Origin: Sulfitobacter sp. SK012
Lineage (GTDB): Bacteria; Pseudomonadota; Alphaproteobacteria; Rhodobacterales; Rhodobacteraceae
DNA length: 64,000 nucleotides
Direction of reading: 5' to 3'
Assembly: GCF_003352085.1 (NCBI RefSeq)
Contig: NZ_CP025804.1
Location: 2,852,001-2,916,000, forward strand
The position numbers and the translations under genes were made by a program. The notes below the pieces were generated by a model. It did no database searches. It was not told the origin of the DNA and saw nothing but the letters and a program-made list of their open reading frames with translations. Positions 18,509 to 27,877 of this stretch are shown one piece after another; the stretch's first letter is position 1; each line of letters opens with the position of its first letter.

Positions 18509-19804
18509 ATGCCCATCGAAATTCTCATGCCCGCCCTCAGCCCCACCATGGAAGAAGGCACATTGGCCAAATGGCTGGTCAAGGAGGGCGATACCGTGTC
18601 CTCCGGCGACGTGATGTGCGAAATCGAGACCGATAAGGCCACGATGGAATTCGAGGCCGTTGATGAAGGCACCATCGGCAAGATCCTGATCGCAGAAGGC
18701 ACCGAAGGCGTTAAAGTGAATGCCGCCATTGCCGTCCTTCTCGAAGAAGGTGAAAGCGTCGATGACATTGGCTCTTCGTCGGCAGCCGCGGCACCAGCTG
18801 AGACCCCAAACGAAGCTGCTGTTGCAGCGCCTGCTCCAAGTGCGGCCCCGGCCCCTTCTGCGCCGGCAAGTTCTGATGGAACGCGCATCTTTGCCACGCC
18901 TCTGGCCCGGCGCATCGCTGCCGACAAAGGAGTGGATCTTGCGCAAGTAACTGGCTCTGGTCCGCATGGTCGGATTGTCAAAGCTGATGTAGAAGGCCTG
19001 TCAAAATCAGACGCACCCATGGCCGCAGCGGCACCCGAAGCTGCTGCACCCGCCGCAACAACCCTCGCAACCGGGCCGTCAGCCAGCGCGGTTGCCAAAA
19101 TGTACGAGGGGCGCGAGTACGAGGAAGTCAGCCTCAATGGTATGCGCAAAATCATCGCCTCGCGCCTTACCGAAGCCAAACAATCGATCCCGCATTTCTA
19201 CCTGCGCCGGGACATCCAGTTGGATGCGCTGATGGCGTTCCGTGGGCAGCTTAACAAGCAACTCGAACCGCGTGGCATCAAGCTGTCGGTCAATGATTTC
19301 ATAATCAAGGCCTGCGCCTTGGCGCTTCAGCAAGTACCAGATGCGAATGCTGTTTGGGCGGGCGACCGTATCCTCAAGCTAAAGCCGTCGGATGTTGCTG
19401 TGGCTGTCGCCATCGAAGGTGGTCTGTTTACACCGGTCCTTCAGGACGCCGAGATGAAGTCTCTTTCCGCGCTTTCGGCGCAAATGAAAGACCTCGCGGG
19501 CCGTGCGCGTGATCGCAAGTTGGCACCGCATGAATATCAGGGCGGCAGTTTTGCGATCTCTAACCTTGGGATGTTTGGCATCGACAATTTCGATGCGGTC
19601 ATTAACCCACCACACGGCGCGATCCTTGCTGTGGGTGCCGGCGTTAAGAAGCCAGTTGTCGGCAAAGATGGTGAGTTGGGTGTGGCAACGGTGATGTCAG
19701 TCACGCTTTCTGTTGATCACCGTGTCATCGACGGGGCACTTGGCGCGGAATTGCTTAACGCGATCAAGGACAACCTCGAAGCGCCGATGACCATGCTGGC
19801 CTAG
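18509..19804 (+). CDS. pdhC: dihydrolipoamide acetyltransferase (E2) of pyruvate dehydrogenase
   Basis: This 431-residue E2 core has one lipoyl domain (about 1-78), a linker, the peripheral subunit-binding domain (about 128-165, [19 protein letters not shown]), a second Ala-rich linker and the catalytic acyltransferase domain (about 200-431). The catalytic motif [13 protein letters not shown] near the C-terminus is intact. It transfers the acetyl group from lipoyl to CoA and forms the structural core of the complex. No lpd (E3) gene follows; the operon closes at a strong terminator, so E3 must come from elsewhere. Confidence 0.97.
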   Translation: MPIEILMPALSPTMEEGTLAKWLVKEGDTVSSGDVMCEIETDKATMEFEAVDEGTIGKILIAEGTEGVKVNAAIAVLLEEGESVDDIGSSSAAAAPAETPNEAAVAAPAPSAAPAPSAPASSDGTRIFATPLARRIAADKGVDLAQVTGSGPHGRIVKADVEGLSKSDAPMAAAAPEAAAPAATTLATGPSASAVAKMYEGREYEEVSLNGMRKIIASRLTEAKQSIPHFYLRRDIQLDALMAFRGQLNKQLEPRGIKLSVNDFIIKACALALQQVPDANAVWAGDRILKLKPSDVAVAVAIEGGLFTPVLQDAEMKSLSALSAQMKDLAGRARDRKLAPHEYQGGSFAISNLGMFGIDNFDAVINPPHGAILAVGAGVKKPVVGKDGELGVATVMSVTLSVDHRVIDGALGAELLNAIKDNLEAPMTMLA

Positions 19805-19851
19805 CGCCATCAAGTGCTGCCTGCTCCTGCGAGTTGCTCGCGTTAGAAACT

Positions 19852-19882
19852 AAAAAGCCGAAGGCAATGCCTTCGGCTTTTT
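19852..19882. terminator. bidirectional intrinsic terminator between pdhC and cysE
   Basis: A perfect 14-bp stem with AAT loop has five A residues on its left edge and five T residues on its right. It can end transcripts from pdhC (plus) and cysE (minus). Confidence 0.93.
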
Positions 19883-19921
19883 CATTCTCATATTCGTTCA
19901 TTACGTCAGTTAGCCAAAAAA

Positions 19922-20743
19922 TCAGTTTTCGCTTTGCTCCCAAGGGCCCAGCATATGGTTCATTGATACCGACGGCTGATCACAGCCTGCCTCACCCACG
20001 ATCCGCGCGGGTATTCCCGCGACGGTCTTGCAAGCTGGCACTGCCTCAAGAACCACAGACCCCGCAGCGATACGACTGCAATGGCCTACGGTGATGTTCC
20101 CAAGAACTTTGGCACCAGCGCCAATCAACACGCCATTGCCAATCTTAGGATGACGGTCCTCTTCTTCTTTGCCCGTCCCACCCAACGTCACTGAATGCAG
20201 CATTGAAACATTATCGCCCACAACTGCGGTCTCGCCAATCACGACAGAATGGGCATGGTCGATCATGATCCCTTTGCCAATGACGGCGGCTGGATGAATG
20301 TCGACGCCAAAAATCTCTGACACGCGCATCTGGAAAAAATAGGCCAAATCAGACTGGCCCTTTGTCCAAAGATGGTGCGCTATTCGGTAGGCCTGAATTG
20401 CCTGATACCCTTTGAAATAGAGGATCGGCTGCAAAAGGCGGTGGCAGGCTGGGTCGCGTTCGTAAATCGCAGCCAAATCTGCGCGTGACGCACTGATCAA
20501 CGAAGGATCGGACGAAAAGGCCTGCTCAACCACATCTCGCACGACCATCATCGACATTTCGTTGGACGCGAGTTTGGCCGCAATCCGGTAGGATAACGCC
20601 TTTTCGAGAGACTTGTGATGCAAGATACACGCATGAACGAACCCACCAATAAGGGGTTCATCGACAACGGCCTGCCGTGCCTCAAATAATATCTGGTCCC
20701 AAAGCGGGTCCATGGATGCAATGTTGCTACGTGGTTCTGCCAT
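19922..20743 (-). CDS. cysE: serine O-acetyltransferase
   Basis: This 273-residue enzyme makes O-acetylserine, the precursor of cysteine. An N-terminal helical region (about 1-140) is followed by a left-handed beta helix of hexapeptide repeats (about 145-240; GVDIHPAAVIGKGIMIDHA, HSVVIGETAVVGDNV). The catalytic Asp/His pair is in the DHAHSVV loop. The short C-terminal tail is where CysK usually docks. It lies downstream of the GTA cluster on the same strand, with an 80-base gap. Confidence 0.95.
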   Translation of the reverse strand: MAEPRSNIASMDPLWDQILFEARQAVVDEPLIGGFVHACILHHKSLEKALSYRIAAKLASNEMSMMVVRDVVEQAFSSDPSLISASRADLAAIYERDPACHRLLQPILYFKGYQAIQAYRIAHHLWTKGQSDLAYFFQMRVSEIFGVDIHPAAVIGKGIMIDHAHSVVIGETAVVGDNVSMLHSVTLGGTGKEEEDRHPKIGNGVLIGAGAKVLGNITVGHCSRIAAGSVVLEAVPACKTVAGIPARIVGEAGCDQPSVSMNHMLGPWEQSEN

Positions 20744-20821
20744 TTGATCTGTCCTTAGATGCCAAGCTCCTCTTACTTAACATCTGCACGCAGAACGAAA
20801 ACCCTCTCGGGGTAAATTAAT

Positions 20822-21112
20822 CTAGCCGACAAAGGCGTCACGGCAGTCAAGCGCCTGTAAAACCAGCGAAATACAGTGACGGTAAGTTGCATCACTTATC
20901 CATGTGTCTGCCGATCGCTCAAATCGGGCAGCAGCACCGCTCAGAGTGCCACCGCCCCATTCTGGATGTGGTTTTGATAACCTTTGGCCAAATTTGTCGG
21001 CCCAATGGGCTTCGCGTACCAACTGGGCAGCAAGATCTTGGCGCGCAACAAGCGGCGCAGCTTGCAGAACACGTGCCGCGGCCCGCAAATCACCATAACC
21101 AACCGAACGCAT
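20822..21112 (-). CDS. small protein coupled to the end of GTA gene g15
   Basis: This 96-residue protein has an N-terminal helix rich in Ala/Arg, then WADKFGQRLSKPHPEWGGGTL and a C-terminal CISLVLQALDCR. I recall similar small proteins after the GTA clusters of Rhodobacterales (DUF7742-like), but the match is from memory and no function is known. Its ATG overlaps the TAA of the g15 3' end by one base, so in the ancestral arrangement it would be translated after g15. With g15 broken, its translation may be reduced. Confidence 0.6.
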   Translation of the reverse strand: MRSVGYGDLRAAARVLQAAPLVARQDLAAQLVREAHWADKFGQRLSKPHPEWGGGTLSGAAARFERSADTWISDATYRHCISLVLQALDCRDAFVG

Positions 21113-21599
21113 TACGATTCTATCAACAGGCGTTCAAACAGTCCTGCTCCATAACTTGCTGATATCTGCGCGATTTTGACGGCAAACGGAGCCGAAATGC
21201 CATCCGAAGTTTGAGCGGCAAGATCATAGGTCCAATGGGGCGTCCCGACCTGTGCCTCTCGGATTAGCAGGCCGTTCTTGTGGATTTGCACAAGATAGCT
21301 TTCCGATTCTTCACCTAGCGGAACCTCAAGGCCGTCCCATGTATCGCCATCAATCCGGGTGCGCCGTATCCAACCAATGTCATAGTCCCCACCAACCTGC
21401 CGCCGCGCGCTAACGTGGCAAGGCGGATAAGGTCGCAGACCATTGCCATCGAATGCGCGTTGCAGATGGCGATATGAAGGGTCTGACACCCCGCGCCGCG
21501 CCGCGCCAATGCGGTAATGTTGCGACACCCGGCGCAGGTTGCGCGTAGTTCAATCTGCTTTGGTGCGCCATTCAGCAGGACAAAGCGCGATTCAGCCGG
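21112..21599 (-). pseudogene. detached C-terminal part of GTA g15 (host-specificity protein)
   Basis: Just after the TAG that ends the long g15 frame, the same frame continues with recognisable g15 sequence (PAESRFVLLNGAPKQIELR). Around 21541 homology passes to another frame (RRVSQHYRIGAARRG...), which requires one missing base, and runs to the stop at 21112 (GWIRRTRIDGDTWDG and onwards). About 160 codons are affected. A GTG at 21528 could open a 138-residue product but has no ribosome-binding sequence. The intact form would give a g15 of about 1,300 residues, the usual size. I read this as a broken 3' end rather than a separate gene. Confidence 0.82.
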
Positions 21600-24500
21600 C
21601 TAGACCAAAGGCATCAACCCATCAGAGCCCGCCTGCCCCCGCAGACGCTTGCGGATCAGGTAACGCCCTGGTGCCAAGAGCTGCACCTCCATAAATTGAA
21701 AAACCTCCCAACGGTCAGAGTTGCCATCACCAATGGCCGCAATGTTCGCCCCGCTCAGTAGCGCCTCCATATCCACGGATTCCAGACGACCGCTGATCAA
21801 TTTGACCTCCAGTGCATCACCGTGATCTATCAAACCGGCAGATGCACCCTTCATGGCATTCTTTGTTCGACCCATTGTGGCCCGCAGCGGCAAAATGGAG
21901 TTGAGAGCATAGTTTGCATCCGTTTGCCCGCTATAAAGGGCCACACTGCCCGGCCAAGGACGCGCTGTGGTCGCTATAAACGGCGCAAAGGGCACCTCAT
22001 CACCTTTCAGAAGCGGCAGGTCCAGAAACAATGAATAGACTGGGACAGGAGCCACGAAAGGGCGCATCTGGACTAGTTCATCATCAAAGGGTGCAGGATC
22101 ATAGACTTCCGGCTCAATCCTGACGGCCTCAACCTGCTGCAACTCGGTCTGCTCAATCCGGTCAATTCGGTAGCGCGCAGGGCCTTCCCCTTGATCGCCG
22201 GGCAGCTCGATTACATGACCCGCGCCCAGCGCCAGTTTCGAGGGCGGCAACGCCAAGCGCAGCGTTTCGCGGGCCACACGAGCCTCGGTCAACCAACGTT
22301 CGGCAACCTGGCGTCCTTCAGCGCGCGTCAGTGCCATATTAAACTCAGATGCAGCGACCGCATGTGTGGCTTCATCTGCAAGCACTGCCTCTTCGGAAAC
22401 CACATCAAAGTTTCCATCGGCCTGAACAAACCGCAATCGCACTCGCCCTGCAATTTCGGCTTCGGAATCCCGGGTCTGAACAGAGATACCATCCAGCTCA
22501 CTGGTAACTGCCAGAGCATCGGGATCGAGTAAGGTCTCCTCTGCGCCATTGCGCATCCGGAATTTTAGCACGCCGTCCCGTTCGATCGCGTCAAAGCCGA
22601 ACCGCAGCATCAAAGCTTGCAATGACGCGCGCGCATCGCTGACCTGATCAACCGCATAGCCGCGCACGGTTCCATAGAGCCCATCGGTTTCGCAATTGTG
22701 GACCCCTGCTCGGCGGCAAATCTCTCCCACGACAGATGCAAGCGATCGCGACGAAGTACGCCCATTGATCCAATGCCCACGGGCATAGCTCGTCCCATCG
22801 CTCCATAATTCGCGATTATTGGGGAAAAACGGGTAAGGTCGCACATCCCATGCCCAAACAAATGCCCGGCGCATGTCGACCATTGCCCCTTCATATTCAG
22901 GGCTCGTCGGATTGTTTTTCGTATCAGCCCAATAATCAATCGTCGCCCGCAAATACTGCATTTGCATCAGGTCGTCTCGCGCACCTGTCGAAAAGCGCGG
23001 CAGACTGCTTTCGGAACTCTTCAGATCAAGAAACTTATTGGGCTGGTTGGTCCCTTTGTCGACAGCTGCACATCCGTATTCCGTGAACCAAATCGGCTTG
23101 CTAGCAGGGATCCAGTCCGTCGGCAGATCAGAGCGGACGCCGCCCACACGTTCGTTATGGTAATTACTCCACCAACTGCGGATATCCTTGTAGCGGTAAA
23201 CCCAGGGCTCATTGTGGGCACCATCCGTGATCGGCGACCGGATCTGCGCATCGCGCGCTTCGTTTGAGCGGTAATACCAATCGTACCCTTCACCACCTTC
23301 AATGTTAGATTTGAGATAGTCGAGGTTATAGACCGCATCCCAATCTTGGGCATCCAGATGGGTATCGCCTGCCCGCCAATCAGACAGCGGCATGTAGTTA
23401 TCGATGCCAATAAAGTCGATGTTCTCATCACCCCAAAGCGGGTCGAGGTGGAAGAAGCGATCCCCTGTCCCATCCTGCGGGCTGTACCCGAAGTATTCGC
23501 TCCAATCGGCCGCATAGCTCAATTTGGTTTCTGGCCCGACAAGGCTGCGCACGTCCGCTGCAAGCGAACGAAAGCGGGCGACGGCGGGAAACGTGTTTAG
23601 CGAAGAACGTATCTGAGTGAGACCCCGCATCTCGGAACCAATACAGAATGCATCAACCCCTCCCGCTGCAGCACAAAGCGCCGCATAGTGCAGGATAAAC
23701 CGAGAAAGTGACCATTCTTCCGGCCCGCTGTAGGTAACTTCGCCCCCAGACACCGCAAAATCTGCAGCACTCGCTGTCCCAAAGAATGCATTTACGTCGG
23801 CCTCGGCTGCCGCTGTGCCGTCTGTGCTGCCATCTCGTCCCGGCGCTTTGTCCAACGTGATGCGCCCCCGCCAAGGCAATGCAGGTTGGCTCTGTGTGCT
23901 GTCATATGGGTTGGGCTTTGTGTTGCCGTCTTGTTGATCCATTAAGATGAAAGGATAAAACATCACGGCCTTACCGGCGGCATTCATGGCCTGAATGGCC
24001 TCAACGACCGAGGTGTCCGTGGGCGTTCCGCCATAGATTGGCCGACCGTCTTCTTCAGCGATAACCTGAGCGTTGCTACGGGACAGTCCTGTAACGGACC
24101 AGCGCATGTTTTCGCCTTCGATGACCGCATCCTCAACTTTGGGCCGGATCGTGCAGTTTCCACATCGCAGATCATCCCCAAACCAAGACACCACCAAGGA
24201 TGCGGCTTTAAGCTCAGGCAATTCCTCATCCATACATTCAAGCGATACCGAAAAATCGGTTTTGCCTGCAGGGGTGGAAATATTGGCACTCCAACTTGCA
24301 TCACCGACATCCACGTAATTCACAGGTGTCGTTGCAAGCGAATACTCACCCGTTCCGGGGATCAGAGCGATCCCCTCGACACCATAGCTCAATGCATGGC
24401 TCGCACCCGGTGCATCACGCTGTTCAGGGCGGACCACCTCAAACGTAAACTGTGGCACACGGTTGCCAAACCTCTGCAACGCAAGGCTTTCCATCACGAC

Positions 24501-25040
24501 ATAAGCTGTACCACGATATGCAGGCACCATACCGGGCCCCTCGATCGCTTCCATGATCGGATCAGGTTGCTGGGTTCTGCTCCCTTTATAGACAACCATA
24601 TTAAGATCGTCGGGGGCGATCTCCTCGCCATCGGCCCAAACACGCCCAACGCGGGTAATTTCTCCTTCGCAAAGGCCAATCGCCACATTGACCGAATAGC
24701 TGTATTCGGTTGTCTGAGGCGTTGGAGAGCCACCTTTCCCACCCCCACTTGTTGTGGCAACTTCTTCGAAATCTGAAGTCCAAATGACATGGCCGCCCAG
24801 TCGAAGACGCCCATATAGCTGGGTAATGGCCTCACCTTCGCCAGAACCGGTCAGCCGGAAACGGTCAACCCTGCCAGTCTCAACGGCCGCACCTCCCTGC
24901 CCAAGCAATCGCTGATCCACAACACGGCCAAGGGTTGCGCCTACGGCACGACCAATGGCCACCGATGAAAGCCCTGCGAGCGTGCCTCCAACGGAGCCAC
25001 CGACTGCAGCTCCCGCCGCCGAAAGAAGTATAGTCGCCAT
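21600..25040 (-). CDS. GTA g15 host-specificity/baseplate megatron protein, prematurely stopped
   Basis: This 1146-codon frame encodes the large tail-tip protein that forms the baseplate hub and fibre base of Rhodobacter-type GTA particles. It has a small hydrophobic Gly/Ala N-terminus, a glycoside-hydrolase-like TIM-barrel region (about 420-720, FCIGSEMRGLTQIRSS, IDFIGIDNYMPLSDWR) and a phage-tail-like region after 750. It ends at TAG (21602-21600) where relatives have a Trp codon, leaving out the last ~160 residues. It overlaps g14 by one base (TGATG). The missing part is conserved in relatives, so function is doubtful. Confidence 0.88.
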   Translation of the reverse strand: MATILLSAAGAAVGGSVGGTLAGLSSVAIGRAVGATLGRVVDQRLLGQGGAAVETGRVDRFRLTGSGEGEAITQLYGRLRLGGHVIWTSDFEEVATTSGGGKGGSPTPQTTEYSYSVNVAIGLCEGEITRVGRVWADGEEIAPDDLNMVVYKGSRTQQPDPIMEAIEGPGMVPAYRGTAYVVMESLALQRFGNRVPQFTFEVVRPEQRDAPGASHALSYGVEGIALIPGTGEYSLATTPVNYVDVGDASWSANISTPAGKTDFSVSLECMDEELPELKAASLVVSWFGDDLRCGNCTIRPKVEDAVIEGENMRWSVTGLSRSNAQVIAEEDGRPIYGGTPTDTSVVEAIQAMNAAGKAVMFYPFILMDQQDGNTKPNPYDSTQSQPALPWRGRITLDKAPGRDGSTDGTAAAEADVNAFFGTASAADFAVSGGEVTYSGPEEWSLSRFILHYAALCAAAGGVDAFCIGSEMRGLTQIRSSLNTFPAVARFRSLAADVRSLVGPETKLSYAADWSEYFGYSPQDGTGDRFFHLDPLWGDENIDFIGIDNYMPLSDWRAGDTHLDAQDWDAVYNLDYLKSNIEGGEGYDWYYRSNEARDAQIRSPITDGAHNEPWVYRYKDIRSWWSNYHNERVGGVRSDLPTDWIPASKPIWFTEYGCAAVDKGTNQPNKFLDLKSSESSLPRFSTGARDDLMQMQYLRATIDYWADTKNNPTSPEYEGAMVDMRRAFVWAWDVRPYPFFPNNRELWSDGTSYARGHWINGRTSSRSLASVVGEICRRAGVHNCETDGLYGTVRGYAVDQVSDARASLQALMLRFGFDAIERDGVLKFRMRNGAEETLLDPDALAVTSELDGISVQTRDSEAEIAGRVRLRFVQADGNFDVVSEEAVLADEATHAVAASEFNMALTRAEGRQVAERWLTEARVARETLRLALPPSKLALGAGHVIELPGDQGEGPARYRIDRIEQTELQQVEAVRIEPEVYDPAPFDDELVQMRPFVAPVPVYSLFLDLPLLKGDEVPFAPFIATTARPWPGSVALYSGQTDANYALNSILPLRATMGRTKNAMKGASAGLIDHGDALEVKLISGRLESVDMEALLSGANIAAIGDGNSDRWEVFQFMEVQLLAPGRYLIRKRLRGQAGSDGLMPLV

Positions 25041-25486
25041 CAGTTCTTCTCCTCAGGAAATTCAAAACATGCAACGATGCGCCGCTGCCACGGCTCACTT
25101 AACGGGCTCTCAACCACCCCATGCCGCGCGTAGGCGTGAATAAAGCTTGGGGCATCATCAACGCGGCCCATAAGGCCCAGATGCTTGGCAACCGCCCCCT
25201 GCCGCATCCGAAACAACAAGACGTCCCCGGGGGCATCAGGACCACATTGCTTGGGCTTCAAGTTGCGAAGTGCTGCGGCCCAAAGGTGTTCTTCGCCCTG
25301 TGGCTCAGACCAATCCATCGAATATGCTGGAACCGCCTCAGGCTCCGCGCCTAGGACTTCACGCCAAACACCGCGGATAAGTCCAAGGCAGTCACTGCCT
25401 GCACCTTTTGTCGCGGCTTGATGCACATAGGGTGTCCCTATCCACTTGCGCGCGACTGTGGCTATCAATACCCCCCGCGCGGTCAT
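25040..25486 (-). CDS. GTA g14 NlpC/P60 family peptidase
   Basis: This 148-residue protein is the cell-wall peptidase carried in the GTA tail tip, thought to open peptidoglycan during DNA delivery. It shows an NlpC/P60 fold with the catalytic Cys in GAGSDCLGLIRG, a His in AVAKHLGLMG and a polar third residue in FIHAYARHG. Length is normal. Its ATG overlaps the g13 stop (ATGA) and its TGA overlaps the g15 start, so it was designed to be co-translated with both. Because g13 carries a nonsense codon, polar loss of g14 is possible. Confidence 0.9.
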   Translation of the reverse strand: MTARGVLIATVARKWIGTPYVHQAATKGAGSDCLGLIRGVWREVLGAEPEAVPAYSMDWSEPQGEEHLWAAALRNLKPKQCGPDAPGDVLLFRMRQGAVAKHLGLMGRVDDAPSFIHAYARHGVVESPLSEPWQRRIVACFEFPEEKN

Positions 25487-26370
25487 CGCAAGTTACCGCC
25501 AGTGTTGGCACCACCAGAGCGCGGGACAGACACCACCCAATCTTCACTGGGCAAATCAGGAAACCCTTGAAAATTGCGGAAGTTGTTGAACTTTAACCGA
25601 CAAGTACCCGCGCGTTTGTCGCAACCAGCGATCAACCGGATCTGCGTACCCGCCGCTATTGCACCGCGCAACGGTTCCCACAACTCGATGATGCGCGCGC
25701 CGTCCACGATCCGATCATGTTTGATCATCCCCCACAGTCCTGCTGCAGGACCATCAACAACTTCCAATCGACCGCGAGCGAACCATTCTGGGTCAAAGCC
25801 AAGAAACGCTTCCCATCGAAATTCGCGCGCCTCGGTAACGGCCTGCACAGGCAATGTTTCCGCATAGCCCTGTTGGGAAGCGTCAAAGCCGCAATTACGG
25901 TCTCCCAACACGGCCGTACAGGGCTTTTGGTATACCCGACCCAGTGGCCTGTTCAGCCCCTCGGTTAATCCTCACAACTCGGCTCGGAATGCCCCTCCAA
26001 ACCGCGTAAGTTCTCCAATGGATCCGCGAAATTGCAACCAATGCTCAGACACATCCGCCCAATTCACCAGCCAAGCAAGGACTTCCGCGCCATCAAACCG
26101 GCCCTGTTCAATCTCATCTTCGCGGATCGACGTATCGCTTAAGGCACCCATCGCTTCGGTGTTGTCGACAGATAACCCGGTGCTCTGCGCAAGTGCCATC
26201 GCACTCAACCCGGTATCAGCCCAAAAAGTGTGGCCAGCAAAATCCAACGGCATGTCATGATCGGTAAAGGCAAATGTCTTACCATCTGCTCTGGTAATGA
26301 CCCAAGCGTGGCAGAGCGTCGTTACCCCCTGTGCCAAATGCGTGCACAGCGCCTCATCAATGCCCCCCAT
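25483..26370 (-). pseudogene. GTA g13 (DUF2163 baseplate protein) interrupted by in-frame TGA
   Basis: The whole span reads as one frame of 296 codons, the normal size of g13, except for TGA at codon 133 (25974-25972). Before it come FRGSIGELTRFGGAFRAEL, after it GLTEGLNRPLGRVYQKPC and the conserved GDRNCGFD motif, exactly as in intact DUF2163/BR0599 proteins where an Arg codon is expected (one CGA to TGA change). A GTG at 25911 could start a 142-residue fragment but lacks a ribosome site. g13 normally contributes to the tail hub together with g12 and g15. Start overlaps g12's stop; end overlaps g14's start. Confidence 0.88.
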
Positions 26371-27002
26371 CAGACGCGCACCTCAATGATCGGCACATCC
26401 GGCACCTGGCCCGCGTGAAAGCTCGCGACACTGGTCAGGATGCGATCACTATCAAAGCGCACGGGCACATCAAATTCAAATCCTGCAAGAACGCGTGTGG
26501 CAGGGTCCGGCGGGTGGAAAAAAGTCAGAACCCCTGTGGTCGCATTGACCTCGAAGTCGACCCCCTCTTGCTGCTCATCTTGCTCTATCCCGACAGCAAC
26601 CGTCCCGAGAACGGGCTTTTTGATCGGTCGAGTATAACTGTGCTCGCCAGACACATAGGTTTTGCTCAGCTGGTACTGCGTCTGCGTACCATCACCAAAG
26701 CCAAGGCTTTGGTCCGCAAAACTCACCTTTGCGGAAGGGACACCTGATTTGAAGTCAGACCAATCTTTCCAGCGAAATGCGTACATCTGCCCAAATCGAG
26801 CCTCAAAGAACGCTATGACTGTCTGCACATCATCCAATGACTGCATGCCAACACCTGCGTCATACACCCGCCGGGAATGCGCCCAGGGCGTGTTGCGTTC
26901 TTCGAAACCATTCGCAAGCGTGACGACATCTGTGCGTCGTTGTGGGCCACCGGCGGCCCCTAAGCTAAGGGCTGCGGGAAACCGTATCTCGTGAAAATCC
27001 AT
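26370..27002 (-). CDS. GTA g12 distal tail/baseplate protein (DUF2460)
   Basis: This 210-residue protein matches DUF2460/TIGR02217, the distal tail component of GTA particles. Typical features are the start MDFHEIRFPAALSLGAAGGPQRRTD (read as family start), ERNTPWAHSRRVYDAGVG, and a beta-rich second half. Length equals that of the R. capsulatus protein. It is intact. It overlaps g13 by one base and follows g11 with a 16-base gap holding a good ribosome site (AAGGAGAGA). Confidence 0.9.
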   Translation of the reverse strand: MDFHEIRFPAALSLGAAGGPQRRTDVVTLANGFEERNTPWAHSRRVYDAGVGMQSLDDVQTVIAFFEARFGQMYAFRWKDWSDFKSGVPSAKVSFADQSLGFGDGTQTQYQLSKTYVSGEHSYTRPIKKPVLGTVAVGIEQDEQQEGVDFEVNATTGVLTFFHPPDPATRVLAGFEFDVPVRFDSDRILTSVASFHAGQVPDVPIIEVRV

Positions 27003-27018
27003 GCGCGTCTCTCCTTGC

Positions 27019-27684
27019 TTAGCGGTTGCGGTTGCCGGCGCTCAACGCACGACTCATTTGAGAAGCAATTTGCGCTTGTGAGCGTTGAAACCCCTGCACA
27101 TCCGGCGTTGTGATGTTCATGACTACCGTCGCCGGTGCCGACCCACCCTCACCGCGCACACCTAATTTGCCATCTGGTCCTCGGGCTAACGGCATGATCG
27201 CTTCGGGTCCCGCTTCGCCCATCACACCAAGCCCGCCGCGCATGCCGAAATGTGTGGCGCTACTGACCACGCCGCCTTGCGCAAATGGCATCACTTTGCC
27301 CTGCGAGAACGGCGCACCATTGGCAAAGGGCAGAATTCCCTGCACGAGCCCCGATACTCCTTGGCTAAGCAACCCACCCATGTGATTGGCGATCGGCTTC
27401 ATCGCAGCGTTATAGACGGTTGATGAAAGCGACTCCGCTACGTTTCTCAACGCATCAGACATCTTCATCCCGTCAAAAACGACGCCATCAAAAGCGCGCC
27501 GCAGTCCTTTACTGAGGCCCTTTTCCAACGTACCAACATCTTTGCCAGTAGCCGCGAGTGACGTCCGCATCCGGCGAAGCTCACTGTCAAATCCTGAAAC
27601 CAATACACTTGTTGTGGCCAAGGTCTCATTCAGGCCCTCCGCGTTGCCCTCCAACGCGTCAAAGCGGTCATCTTCTGCCATCAT
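27019..27684 (-). CDS. GTA g11 tail tape-measure-like protein
   Basis: This 221-residue protein corresponds to the short tape-measure protein of GTA tails. The first third is helical (NLTTSVLVSGF-type region), followed by a hydrophobic and Gly/Ala-rich section (GGLLSQGVSGLVQGILPFANGAP) and a conserved C-terminal GEAGPEAIMPLARGPDGKLGV that is also found in phage tail tape-measure tails. The short length fits the short GTA tail. It overlaps the 3' end of the small chaperone gene by 17 bases. Confidence 0.88.
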   Translation of the reverse strand: MMAEDDRFDALEGNAEGLNETLATTSVLVSGFDSELRRMRTSLAATGKDVGTLEKGLSKGLRRAFDGVVFDGMKMSDALRNVAESLSSTVYNAAMKPIANHMGGLLSQGVSGLVQGILPFANGAPFSQGKVMPFAQGGVVSSATHFGMRGGLGVMGEAGPEAIMPLARGPDGKLGVRGEGGSAPATVVMNITTPDVQGFQRSQAQIASQMSRALSAGNRNR

Positions 27685-27877
27685 CCAACTCCATTTTTTG
27701 ATCTGGATACGCCGCCATTAGCGCGTCCAGCCCTTCGCTCAACAGCGGCGCATTTGCCTTTGCATCCCCCAGCATCATCTGCAGTTCCGCGGGGGTTAGC
27801 GCCCAAAAATCGCTCGGGCTAATTCCCAGCCCACGCAACCCTGCGCGCATGAGTATCGGCCAATCAAAGCTGCTCAC
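27668..27877 (-). CDS. GTA g10.1 small tail assembly chaperone
   Basis: This 69-residue protein (rcc01693-like, tail assembly chaperone) has a short helical body with GISPSDFWALTPAEL and LDALMAAYPDQK. In phage-like systems such a small second frame after g10 assists loading of the tape measure. It overlaps g10 by four bases and g11 by 17 bases. Intact and of normal size. Confidence 0.85.
   Translation of the reverse strand: MSSFDWPILMRAGLRGLGISPSDFWALTPAELQMMLGDAKANAPLLSEGLDALMAAYPDQKMELDDGRR

Noticed and set aside
21112..21528. Independent gene starting at GTG 21528
   Set aside because: It has no ribosome-binding site and its sequence is the C-terminus of g15; treated as a detached gene end.
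25972..25974. Selenocysteine or other recoding at the TGA in g13
   Set aside because: Relatives have Arg here, there is no selenoprotein context and no evident recoding hairpin; a simple CGA to TGA change explains it.
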